NCBI GenBank assembly: GCA_027924645.1
Contig: BSBN01000763.1
Location: 6,944,001 to 7,008,000, forward strand
DNA length: 64,000 bases
Direction: 5' to 3'
Source of the DNA: Cunninghamia lanceolata
Taxonomy: Eukaryota; Streptophyta; Pinopsida; Cupressales; Cupressaceae
In this document: positions 42,539 through 51,947 of the stretch, piece by piece
How positions within the stretch are numbered: position 1 is the first letter of the stretch
How the letters are laid out: each line of letters opens with the position of its first letter
Notes under the pieces: model-generated
The model's input: the letters and a program-made list of their open reading frames with translations, nothing else
Told to the model about the DNA's origin: nothing
Database searches by the model: none
Program-made: the position numbers and the translations under genes

Positions 42539-43381
42539 ATGGTTTATACAAGAAGGGGGAGAGATGATACTATAAAACCATTCTTCCAAGATCTTATTCC
42601 TACAAAAGTTGGAGAAGCATCCAACATAGTTCCTGAAATCCAGCTAGTTCCTGAAGTCAAGCAAGAAGAACCTCAAAAGGAACCTGTAATCCAGCCAAGA
42701 GCAATGGGTGATGCTAATAATAATGCTCGCAATAATCAAAATCAGCGGCGTCTACCCCCATTACCTTGGGGTAACAACATTGGACCTTTGGCACTAGTAG
42801 ATTATCATGAGCTTCTTGAAGGATCAAGAAAAAGTTTTCCAAAGTTTCATGGTGATGGCAAGCAACATCCTGATGAGCACATTTCTGCCTTCACCACCGC
42901 CTGTGGAATTTTTGGCATTGCACATGAAGATGTTGCAGTGCATTTGTTTGTGGAATCATTGCAAAGTTCAGCAGCTGAATGGTTTAATCACCTCGTTGTC
43001 AACTCTATCACAAGTTAGGAGTCGATGAGGGAGAAATTTCTCACCCGTTTCAAACCTGCAGAAGACAGTCATGTCTTATTTGCATAACTCTCGAATATCA
43101 AGAAAGACAGAAGTGAGACGATGCGAGAGTTCATGGCCAGATTCAACCGTTTGGTTGGAAAAATTGCAAACACCCTGAATCCTTCGTCAGAAATTCTGCT
43201 AAGTTGCTTCACCAATGCACAATCTTCAGAAATTTTTTTCTACCTCAAGCAAAGACACGCTATGGAACTGCAAGAAGCCCAGGAGTATGCTATTGAATTA
43301 GAAGATCATATGATCACTTTAGGAAAGATCCAGAGAGATTCAATCAAGCCACTAGTGCCCTTGAATGTTGTACTGCTTTGA
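42539..43381 (+). pseudogene. element C gag
   Basis: Frame opens at the ATG 42539, right after an upstream TAG. A variable N-terminus (QLVPEVKQEEPQKEPVIQ) precedes the gag domain: PLALVDYHELLEGSRKSFPK, FHGDGKQHPDEHISAFTTAC, VHLFVESLQSSAAEWFNHLV, then MREFMARFNRLVGKIANTLN and LKQRHAMELQEAQEYAIELE. PF03732-type capsid. Stops at 43016-43018 (TAG), near 43087 (TAA) and 43379-43381 (TGA) interrupt one continuous frame. 42283-42567 in another frame reads MTLWRPSAPVQQPNLTPPAI and may be a shifted gag N-terminus. Confidence 0.82.
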
Positions 43382-45193
43382 CAAGTTCCACCTCCTTCAA
43401 GTGTTCCAGATTCTTTCATTAACTATGTCAGTGATCAACTTGCTTCACCTGTGCGTCAAGTATCACCTATGCGTCAAGAGGAAGATGTGTCTTCTGCAAT
43501 ACAAATCTACTGCTTGTTCCACACAACAAACCAACATGATGGAGAAAGCTGCTCAGAGATGAGAAGATTCATGCAAATACTAAAAGCATCAAATGAAAAT
43601 CAAGGATTTTTGGATAATCCTGAACGTCTCTTTGACGAATCCGATGGCGGCTCTATGAAGGGATTTTACCAGTGTAAATCAAATATTAAAAGGGATCATT
43701 TTCCTAACTCCGTTTCAAGCGACAACATGTGTTTGCATATGGAACATGAATGTTCATTGGAAGCTGAAAATTTGCATAATTTCTTCGAATATGAAGAAGG
43801 ATCGTTGATGGAAGAACTTGAAGAAATGCACAACTTGCATACTTTCTCTGAAGAAGAAGTGCAACAATCTTCACAAGAGCAAAATTACGAGGAAGAGATC
43901 AAATATGATTTAGAGAGCAATGATGAATCAGATTGGTTGTTCTCATCTTTTGAAGGTTGGTTTGAAGAACCTGTGTCAAATACATTCAAAGGAGAAGAGA
44001 CCAAAGAAGCATTGCAATTGGAGCAAGAACAAGATCTTCTTCATTTTGAAGATGATTCATCATTGGAGGAATTTCTCAAAAATAGAGATCATATGGAAGA
44101 TTCATCATTGGATCTCAACAGTTGTCTACATCACTTGGAGAGTGATTCTTCAGTAGAGGATACTATAAATTTTCTTTTACAATTTAGCCCATCTTCATCT
44201 TTGTCTCAAGAAGTTTTCATACAGACCAGTGAAGAAGATGATACTAAACTTTTGAAGGTTATCCCTGAACCTGTGCAATCAAGAGGCATCACAGATATGA
44301 TGAAGTCAATGCAAAATGCAACATATGAAGAGGTTGATGGAGAAGAAGACTTCATGGAATATTCAGTTTTGGTCACTAAAGAGGATGATATTGAAAAGTC
44401 AAAAATTCTTGACAAATGTCTTGTGAGATATGCCATATGTGAGATCGATCAAGAAGATGAAGAAGAAACATATAGTACAGATGAATCTGTCTTTGATTCT
44501 ACTCCCTTTACAGAAGAAGAAAGATACATGAATGCTAAAGATGAAGTGATGCTGGATATCCGCATTGAAGAAGATTACTCTACAGAGGATGACGAGATTC
44601 CAAGTAATGAATGGGAAAGTGAGCTGTCAGGTGAAGATGTTCAAGAGTTTGAGCATTCAGATCTTGATAATTCATTAGACTTTGGAGAGTGGATGGACGA
44701 AAACACAACCAATGAAGAAGCCCCTAAAGCAATGGAAAAATGGACAATGACAGTTGTGGATCCTATAAGCCAAGAATTAGTAATGAGAGTTGTGTATGAG
44801 CAGCTTCGACCTTTTTCAGAAGATGATGCATTGACTGAGTTCAATGCTGGGTGTGTACAAGATATAAATGAAAGTCATATTCTATATGTGGTGATAACCA
44901 TTCCCACAGATATACTTTGGCCACAAGACATTCCTACATATCTTTAGAAGGAGGTTTTGTACCTTCACTTGTTGCAGAGGTTGCTTGCTTTAGAAGAAGA
45001 TGCTCCACCTGATCTCTGGCGTATCAACCAATTCCTCATGAACTTCTCGTGGCCTGAACATGAATACCCTCCTGAACCGTGGCTCTTTGAGGAGATGTTG
45101 CAGAGAAAGAAAAGTATTGTGTTGCTACGACAAATTTCACAGCTCAGGAGAAGGGGTTCTTATTTTTCTGAACCAGTTGATGGTTTTGTGTGA
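43382..45193 (+). CDS. element C long acidic reading frame (498 open codons), unknown function
   Basis: Continues the gag frame: open from 43382 (ATG at 43451) to a TAG at 44945-44947, and the same frame continues to 45193. Extremely rich in Glu, Asp and Ser, with clusters such as EEGSLMEELEEM, LEQEQDLLHFEDDSSLEEFL and DQEDEEETYSTDES. Short quasi-repeats of EDSSLE / ESDSSVED / FEDDSSLEE type occur near 44045-44160. Cysteine pairs and a His (CLFHTTNQHDGESC, 43510-43551) could be a degenerate metal site. The tail past the stop is basic (QRKKSIVLLRQISQLRRRGS). No catalytic domain, signal peptide or membrane segment. I do not recognise it. An extended acidic gag C-terminus is the safest description. 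Confidence 0.7.
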
Positions 45194-45529
45194 CAGTTTT
45201 TGTTCTTATTGTCTTCGCTATAAAAGGGCATTTTTTGTGTTCTCGTAATGTGTTTCCCCTTTCTGTAATGTGATCGTTATGTCGTAATGTTTTTCCCCTT
45301 TCTATAATGTGACATTTGTGTTCTTTGTGTTCTAAAGTTCCAACTTTTTAGGTGATTTTAGGAAGTCCAGTTTTAGGTGATGTAGGGAAAAGTTTTGTTC
45401 TAGGTGATTAGGAATGTGCCCTGACTCTATTGCCCAATGGATAAGGCACTGGTCCAAGCTTTAAAAGTCCAGAGATTCTTGGTTCTCTTATGTTGTAAGT
45501 ATCTACCATGGTCCCCAAACAGAGCCAAT
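45194..45529 (+). other. element C 3' untranslated interior with tandem words
   Basis: A TATA-like CTATAAAAGGGCAT at 45219-45232, two copies of TCGTAATGTNTTTCCCCTTTCT (about 45244 and 45282), paired TTTTAGGTGAT words (45346-45385), then the tRNA-like segment. Just before the LTR comes CCCCAAACAGAGCCAAT, closely resembling CCCCAACTAGAGCCAG before the gypsy-B 3' LTR. It is not a classic purine tract. Confidence 0.6.
45423..45490 (+). tRNA. tRNA-Arg-like remnant (not functional)
   Basis: GACTCTATTGCCCAATGGAT plus AAGGC gives acceptor strand, A-box and D-arm of a plant tRNA-Arg. CTGG...CCAG forms a 4-bp anticodon stem with an oversized loop (TCCAAGCTTTAAAAGT). AGATTCTTGGTTC is the variable arm and start of the T-arm, after which the similarity ends. 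The 3' acceptor strand is missing, so this is a pseudo-tRNA or a captured SINE-like head. Confidence 0.5.
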
Positions 45530-47724
45530 TGTTGTACCCAACCAAAATTTTTGCTTCATTAAGGCATTTTGAAACAAGTCTAGAAAATTTTTCGTCAAAA
45601 AGTCAAAAAAGCAAAATTTCTAAAAATAGAAATTTCTCTTTTTAGAGATTTCTAAAAATAGATGTCAGATTAGGTTTTCTGGGTTTCTTGAGATATGAAT
45701 GCTAGCAAAACTTTCTAAAAATAGAATCTCTGACTCAGGTGTCGCGCTTGATTCTCATTGGTCGATTTTGCTTCACGATCAACGCGGTCCAGACGGAATC
45801 TTCAAAAGATCAAGTTTTCTCTACTGGGTCATTTTTGCTTTTTTAGAAGGCGAAGCATGAGCTCATAAGTCATCAACAGAGAAAGTTCATCTATCAGAGC
45901 TCATCGACAAGTTTTCAATGCTGTTCTAATGAAGCAGAACCGACGAACAGTCGTTGACTCGATGATGCATGCAAAACAATGCAAGATGGATCCAAGGTGG
46001 AATGAGAGGTTGGAAAATCATAAATTTGACTAAGTCTAGAGAAACCAAGTGCCCCTAGAAGCTAGGGGTGCCCAACCTCTCCAGTGTTAGATTTTTTTCA
46101 CATTTCTTGAGAAACGTAAAAAATGCTTCCGTCAGCTCATTCCCGGTTGGTCAAACTTGGTCAAACTCAGTCAAAAGGCCCGTAAAAGAAGGAGATTCAT
46201 CTTAGATATGCTCAGGCTATCCAGTCTACCCTCATCCTGATGCCTGTCCTTGGAATCTTGAAATTGACTAAGTCTGATGTCCTGAAGCCCTGAAAAATTG
46301 ACTAAGTCTAAAATCTGGTGGATCCTCAAGAATCTAGAATCTGCATGTCAAATCCCATGGATCTGAGACCTATCTCAAACATCCTGAAAGTATATTTAAA
46401 AATATTTAAAGTAAATATCTAAACATATACTTAAATATATTTTGAAATATACGTCAGGCAAGACCTTCGAAATTTGGCAAAATTTAAGATTTGCGGCAGA
46501 AATTGAAAATTTTCTAAGGCATGGCAAACCAGGTGCCCCAGGTGACTTGGGGCTCCCAAACTCACCAGAGTTAGAATATTTTTGAGTTTTCCTCGAAAAA
46601 CGTGAATCTCCCTCTGTCAGCCCAATCCGGTTTAGAGTTGATCAGTTTGGCACATTTTTTGAGGCAAATAGAAGGTACAGTCAGCTTAGTTTTCATCAGG
46701 CCTCCTATTTGCTAGATCATCAAACTCAGTTTCATCCCAGTTGATAGAAATCGACAGCCAAATAGGGGTCCTTTGCCACCGAAATGTGCACGCAAATCAA
46801 GAAATTGAAGAAGTTGCAAAAATTGAAAAAATGGCTAAGTGTTGGGAAACCAGGTGCCCCAGGTGACTTGGGGTGCCCAAATTGAGCAGTGTTAGAATAT
46901 TTTCCATGTCCACAGTGTTTTCCGACAGTTTTATGCCCAATCTTCACCCATTAGCAGTTTTCAGGAGGTCAAACTTGGTCAAACGACATCAGATCGTCAA
47001 TCGGAGGCTGGAAATGGAATCTTAGTTGATAGGTCTCCAAAATGTCAGGATCAATTAGCCTTTTTAGTCAACCGTGACATTTTTCCACCTTGTTGAAGTC
47101 AGAGACATGCCATATTTAAGTCAAAATGAGTGTTGAAGTGTTGAAAACGAAGAAAAATTGGCTAGCACTTCTTTCAACTCGCGTGTTAGATGACATCATC
47201 AAAAGAAGATATTTTTCGTCATCTTGCACATTAAGCCATAGGCAGCTACAAAATAGGGATTCTTCCTATTCGAAGACATCCACTTGGATTTGTGCTTTAA
47301 AAGTTGCTTTCTTCATGGATGAGAGTGAAGTTTTATTCTCACACAAATAAAATTGCTTTTTCGCCCTAAAGATCCATAAAGACAAGCTTTTGGCTTCTTT
47401 ATTTCATTATCTTTTGTAGGTTGCATCCAGAGAAAAGATTGTTATTTTTCTTTCAATGAAGATTTGAAGACCCAAACGAAGTGCTTTTTCAACGTTCTTC
47501 ATAGTTTCGGTTTGAGGAAGCAGGGAGGGTCACTTTTTTAGGGTCCTTGTTTCAAGGGGATCACTTTTCAGAGATTGGATTGGAGCTTTTTCAATTTTCG
47601 TCGAGATTGGTCCATCCAGTATTTCATCCTCTTGAAGATTGGGAGTTTTGCTTTTTTCTGGGAATCTGCTTTTTTGCTGCTTTTTCGGGAAAGTCTCAGC
47701 TTTTTCAAAATCTAACAAACTGGG

Positions 47725-48627
47725 TCAGAGAACTTTGAGACTTTCAATATTTTTTCTCAAGGTAATAATTTCAGCTTCAAGTTTTATGTATTCAAATGAT
47801 TTTACTTCATTTTCAGACTTAGCAAAATCTATCATTCTCTTGGCCTCTTCAATCTCAATCTTTAGGCTTGTAATCAATTTTTTTGAATCATCAATTTGTG
47901 TTTTTAAACTCACAGTTTGACTTCTTGCTTCTTCAAGTTCAGAGAGTGCTTTGTCTTTGAGGTCTTTTTCTTGGTGTAGCTGTAATTGTAATTTCTGGTT
48001 CTCCTTTTTATAGTTCCTGAGTTCACTTAGAGCACATATGAGCTCTCCTTCTATATCAGCTTCAAACTCTTGTTCATCATCACTTATAATGTGATCTTCT
48101 TCTTCTACATCTGATTGAGTCTCATGTCCTTCATGTGAGAGTTTTTTATCATTGTCACTCTTCTCAGATAATAAGTTGTCTTCTTTTTCAGGAGCATAAA
48201 TTTTTATCAACTTCTTCCATATATCATGTGCTATTTCACAGTGCATAACTTCACAAGAAACATCATTAGGTAGAGTAGACAATATAGCTTTCTTTGCAAT
48301 ATAATTACATTCAAGAGCTTCTTTGTCATTTGCAGTAACATAATACCCATTCTCAACTGACATCAAAACACCATATCCTAAAGAGGATAAGTAAATCTGC
48401 ATTCTCATACACCAAACTGAGAAATTTAAACCATCAAACAAAGGAGCATCTAAAATCTTTTCTTCCAATACAATACTTGACTCAACTTGTGAGACATATC
48501 TATCAACATCTAAATTTGATAAAGATAGGGATTTTTGTGTCTTTTGACCAGAATGAATTTTGACATTTTTCATGCTCTTATTTCTTCTACACTTACCCAT
48601 TGAACTCCACACATAGGACTTACCCAA
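47725..48627 (-). CDS. copia-F gag, 300 codons, open but truncated
   Basis: ATG at 48627, about 30 bp after the primer site. LDAPLFDGLNFSVWCMRMQI and IWKKLIKIYAPEKEDNLLSE are copia gag (UBN2-type). An acidic linker EEEDHIISDDEQEFEADIEG leads to a long coiled coil (about residues 195-298) with heptads such as LSELRNYKKENQKLQLQLHQ and LKTQIDDSKKLITSLKIEIE. The stop at 47725-47727 lies at the deletion junction. No zinc knuckle remains. No stop over 300 codons suggests a comparatively young insertion. Confidence 0.8.
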   Translation of the reverse strand: MGKSYVWSSMGKCRRNKSMKNVKIHSGQKTQKSLSLSNLDVDRYVSQVESSIVLEEKILDAPLFDGLNFSVWCMRMQIYLSSLGYGVLMSVENGYYVTANDKEALECNYIAKKAILSTLPNDVSCEVMHCEIAHDIWKKLIKIYAPEKEDNLLSEKSDNDKKLSHEGHETQSDVEEEDHIISDDEQEFEADIEGELICALSELRNYKKENQKLQLQLHQEKDLKDKALSELEEARSQTVSLKTQIDDSKKLITSLKIEIEEAKRMIDFAKSENEVKSFEYIKLEAEIITLRKNIESLKVL

Positions 48628-49975
48628 GCTGATTAAGCTTCTAAAGGGAACGTGGCTCTGATACCAATTGTAGGAGTTCAGGACAACACTAAGAGGGGGG
48701 GTGAATCAGTGTTGTATAAATTTTAACCTTTTGCAATAAAACCTTTCATTTCATGCTCCTCAAAATTTTTCACCTGCAAAAATATTTTCATCTTCTCCAA
48801 AAAAAATTCATCTCAAGAAAATCTTCAATCAATTTTGTCCATAAAATATCTTCAAATTTTTTTTATCCAATATGCCTTCCAAAAGAAAATCATTTTATTT
48901 GTTTCCAAATCACAAGATTAAAAATAAACTTTTCATCTCAAAAATAATCTTTAAATCATCTCCACCTGAAAAATTATTTTCCTTCTCTAACTTGGAGCTC
49001 AAAAACCTTCTATATGAATATAAGAAAGGAAACCAAAAAAATCTTCATAAAAAAGAATTTCCTTTCACAAAATCTACCTTAAAAAAAAATTCTAATAATA
49101 ATAGCCTTCTAAAAAGGCATCCCCACTATCTCCTCCAATTTATACGATGGAGAGTCTTTTTTAAAAATCAGCCTTTTAAAAAAAAATCTAACTCCTTATT
49201 TTAAGGCTTTTAAAAAGAACTTATAAACTCCACTTTATAAGGAAAGCTTATAGAAAGCTTATAAAGTTAAAATAATTTCTAAAAGACCGTCCACTTATAA
49301 GCTTGTAAAAGAATTTATAAAAGAGTTTATAAAGCTTATAATGTTAAAAGAATTTCTAAAAGAAGTTAAACCTTGGGACCTTAAACAAAGTTTAATTTTG
49401 GCAGAGATGTATGAGACTGTCACCAAACTCAACATGTAACTTTTATCATGATTACCCAACTGATATAGAGAACACCACGACATATCTCCAAGACTATCAT
49501 CAACTCAATAATCAATCAACAGTTTTAGTGATGGGGAAAACAACAATGGATTGAACTCAACTCCTTAGTATATCAACACCAAGCAACATGAACTCTGTAG
49601 ATATCACCAAAGCATAACAACATATGAGTGTCCTAATTCTCTCATTGCAAATCCCATTCTCTTCCAACTGTGATAAAGTGACATCAATGTACTTGTGATC
49701 CTGTAAGCACTTGAAACACCAATATAGTGAGCATGATTGGTACATGAATGTTATCAAACACTTGTGAAATTATCATCCATTTATCAAATCAATCCCAACT
49801 GACAACATCCTTCAACACTATGTGAACAACTATGAAATGCATGACCATGAACAACCTTTGTCAATAGTGCAAGTGATCCTCAAATATCCTGTAGTCCTGA
49901 TGATACCTTGTGAGGATGCACAACAACTCAACTCTCTCAATACCTTTTGACATCAATGACAAACTATCACCATCA
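47726..49975 (-). mobile_element. copia-F: truncated Sirevirus-like Ty1/copia fragment
   Basis: Minus orientation: 5' LTR 48669-49975, Met-tRNA primer site TGGTATCAGAGC at 48656-48667, then gag to 47726, where it is cut. Protease through 3' LTR are gone together with 612 bp of the target LTR, indicating a deletion after insertion. No target duplication can therefore be checked. The LTR starts TGATGGTGATAGTTTGTCAT on the minus strand and shares the word GTCATTGATGTCAA with copia-D LTRs. Confidence 0.85.
48669..49975 (-). repeat. copia-F 5' LTR
   Basis: 1307 bp, AT-rich. + strand TGTAGGAGTTCAGG to CTATCACCATCA. Includes two near-copies of AGCTTATAAAGTTAAAATAATTTCTAAAAG (49254-49366). The + ORF of 110 codons (48872-49204) is AT-rich LTR sequence without a motif. 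Confidence 0.82.
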
Positions 49976-50425
49976 TGATATTCTATCTTGATTCATTAAG
50001 TTTTCGTCATCAGATGTGTGGCTTCTGCAGCTTTCATTTCAGCTTCCATCATTAAAGTACTATAAGTCTTGTGGTGTAAATCTGGAAGAAAATTGCTTAA
50101 GTTTTTGTGTTAACAATCATTCCTTGTTCACTTTTAATTTCCTTTGCTCTGAATTTACTCAGAAGATTAAAAGCGTCGTTAGTCTATGCTTAGTTGTAGT
50201 AGAAGTTTTAAAAAAGGAAAAAACCTCTTCTGCAGTGTTTCGAGTTTTATAACCTTGTGCTCGCAGCTGAGAATCAAAAAGAAGATAGGCGAAGTTTCAT
50301 TTTATTATCTTTTCCATGAACATCAACAAAAAGGGAACTCCCCCTTCCAATAGGAGAGCAGTTTATCTGTGCATAGCTGTCCGTTTCCAAATCGCATTCT
50401 AGAGGTGCAAATTGAAACGCCAACA

Positions 50426-51733
50426 GAAACAAATATAGATGATGCTCCTGTTCATTCTGGATTGGCTAATACTGTATGGTATAGGGATGTGATTGTCTAC
50501 CTTGATAAACTGAATTGTCTGCCATGCATGGATGAGAATCAGAAGAGGACACTAAAATTGTAGCCCCAAAGGTATGTTTTAATACATGGTGAACTTATGT
50601 GGAAGAATCATGAGGGCTTGTTGTTAAAATGTTTGGACCGAGAATTAGCTAAGAAGGTTGTCAATGAATGCCACCTGGGAATTTTTGGGGGACATTTCAA
50701 AGCCAGGGCTATTGCATATAAGGTAATCAGAGTAGGGTTTTGGTGGCCTATTTTATTTAAGGATGTTGCCAAACAAGTAAGAAAGCGTGATGCTTGCTAG
50801 AGATTCTCAGGTAAACAAAAATTTGCTAGTGCCCTCCCTCTCATGACAATATCAGTGGATGCTTTGTTTCAACAATGGGGTATAGACTTTATAGATGAAA
50901 TCCAAGAGAGGTCCAGTAATGGATATAAGTGGATCCTTGTGGCAACTGATTACTTCACCAAGTGGGTTGAGGTAAATCCCACTCAAAACACAACATCCAA
51001 GGTGGTGGTAGATTTTTTACCGAATAACATAATAACCAGGTTTGATGTGCCATGTAGAATTGTTGTTGACAATGCCATGTGTTTCAGGTCCCAAGATATA
51101 TTGACTGTGTGCTCACAAAATGGGATCAGTCTAATACACTCATCTCCCTATCATCCCCAAAGTAATGGACAAGCTGAGTCTAGAAACAAGAGTCTTATTA
51201 AAATCATTAGAAGGGCTTTGGACATGAACAAGAAGAGATGGGATGACAAGTTAAAATATGCAGTTTGGGCTAGTAGAATCACTTACAAGTGTGCTACAAA
51301 TAAGAGCCCCTTTGAGCTTGTTTATGGAGTGGATGCCAAGGTGCCAGTTGGTATAGAACTGCCTATTTACTAGTTGTTGCATGATGCTGGTGAAGATCAA
51401 GAAGGTGTAGTCTCTCAGAGACTTTTGGAGTTGGATGAGTTGGATGAGGCTAGGAGAGTTGCACATGAGAGAAATTTGGTGGAACAACAAAAGGTTTAAA
51501 ATTTGTTCAATGAGAGAGTAGTCATAAGGTGCTTCCAGATAGGTGATTTAGTTCTTCTATGGAATTCCAGGCCTGAGGATAAGGGTAAACATGGGAAGTT
51601 TGAAGCATTGTGGGTTGGTCCTTATTAGATTGTGGATAGAGCTAGACAAGATACTTTTTACCTCAGAAGTTTGGAAGGAGAGCTCATGTAGCTACCTGTT
51701 CATGGTCAGCATCTGAAACATTACTTTTTGTAA
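50426..51733 (+). pseudogene. gypsy-B integrase
   Basis: Zinc finger: ECHLGIFGGHFKARAIAYKV ... WWPILFKDVAKQVRKRDAC (HHCC type; C-terminal cysteine next to a TAG at 50798). Core: QQWGIDFIDEI (D), CRIVVDNAMCF (D), HPQSNGQAESRNKSLIKIIR (E): the DDE triad is complete and in one frame (50843-51373). C-terminal part: FQIGDLVLLWNSRPEDKGKH and KFEALWVGPY. Stops at 50561, 50798, 51371, 51498, 51627, 51690 and 51731. The end HLKHYFL matches gypsy integrase ends. No chromodomain. Confidence 0.9.
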
Positions 51734-51947
51734 GTAATGAAGTCCTTTATTTTTTGATAAATTCATGACATATCTTTCATGTTTTAATCCCTGAGCAGTC
51801 TTGACCCCTGTAGGTCATGATGGTGTGTTTGTGTTTTGTTCTTGTCTTGTGTTGTGTTTTGCCCCATCCCTATTTTTTGTGGTCTGCCTCAGAGATCTTC
51901 TGGATTCTCACTGTCCCAAGTTTGCACACGTCCCCAACTAGAGCCAG
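51734..51947 (+). other. gypsy-B integrase-to-LTR spacer
   Basis: Non-coding, T-rich. It ends ACGTCCCCAACTAGAGCCAG directly before the LTR, the same motif that precedes the element C 3' LTR. No standard purine tract. Confidence 0.65.

Larger units (their letters stand above)
38983..50425 (+). mobile_element. element C: gag-plus-acidic-ORF LTR retrotransposon without pol
   Basis: LTRs 38983-42214 (3232 bp) and 45530-50425 (enlarged to 4896 bp by a copia-F fragment). Interior 42215-45529, perfect target duplication GAAAC (38978-38982 and 50426-50430). The interior holds a single + frame of about 880 codons with four stops and no frameshift: a retrotransposon gag followed by a long acidic region. 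No protease, RT, RNase H or integrase is present, so it depends on another element. LTR ends, the sequence before the 3' LTR and an LTR hairpin resemble gypsy-B, suggesting that a gypsy-B relative is the helper (inference). Confidence 0.92.
45530..50425 (+). repeat. element C 3' LTR, rearranged by copia-F
   Basis: 45530-47725 matches the left LTR from 38983 to 41155, and 49976-50425 matches 41768-42214. The 612 bp between is absent and replaced by copia-F sequence. A ~30-bp local duplication (TTTCTAAAAATAGA..) occurs at 45617-45662. Confidence 0.9.

Noticed and set aside
44206..44436. Ser-rich minus ORFs opposite the acidic frame of element C
   Set aside because: Complement of Glu/Asp codons gives Ser/Phe/Leu-rich shadows; the + frame is continuous with gag.
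45219..45232. CTATAAAAGGGCAT as a second promoter in element C
   Set aside because: A TATA-like word, but it lies near the 3' end of the interior with no coding sequence after it; noted only in the region entry.
48872..49204. 110-codon Lys/Phe-rich + ORF
   Set aside because: AT-rich low-complexity LTR sequence of copia-F, with no domain.
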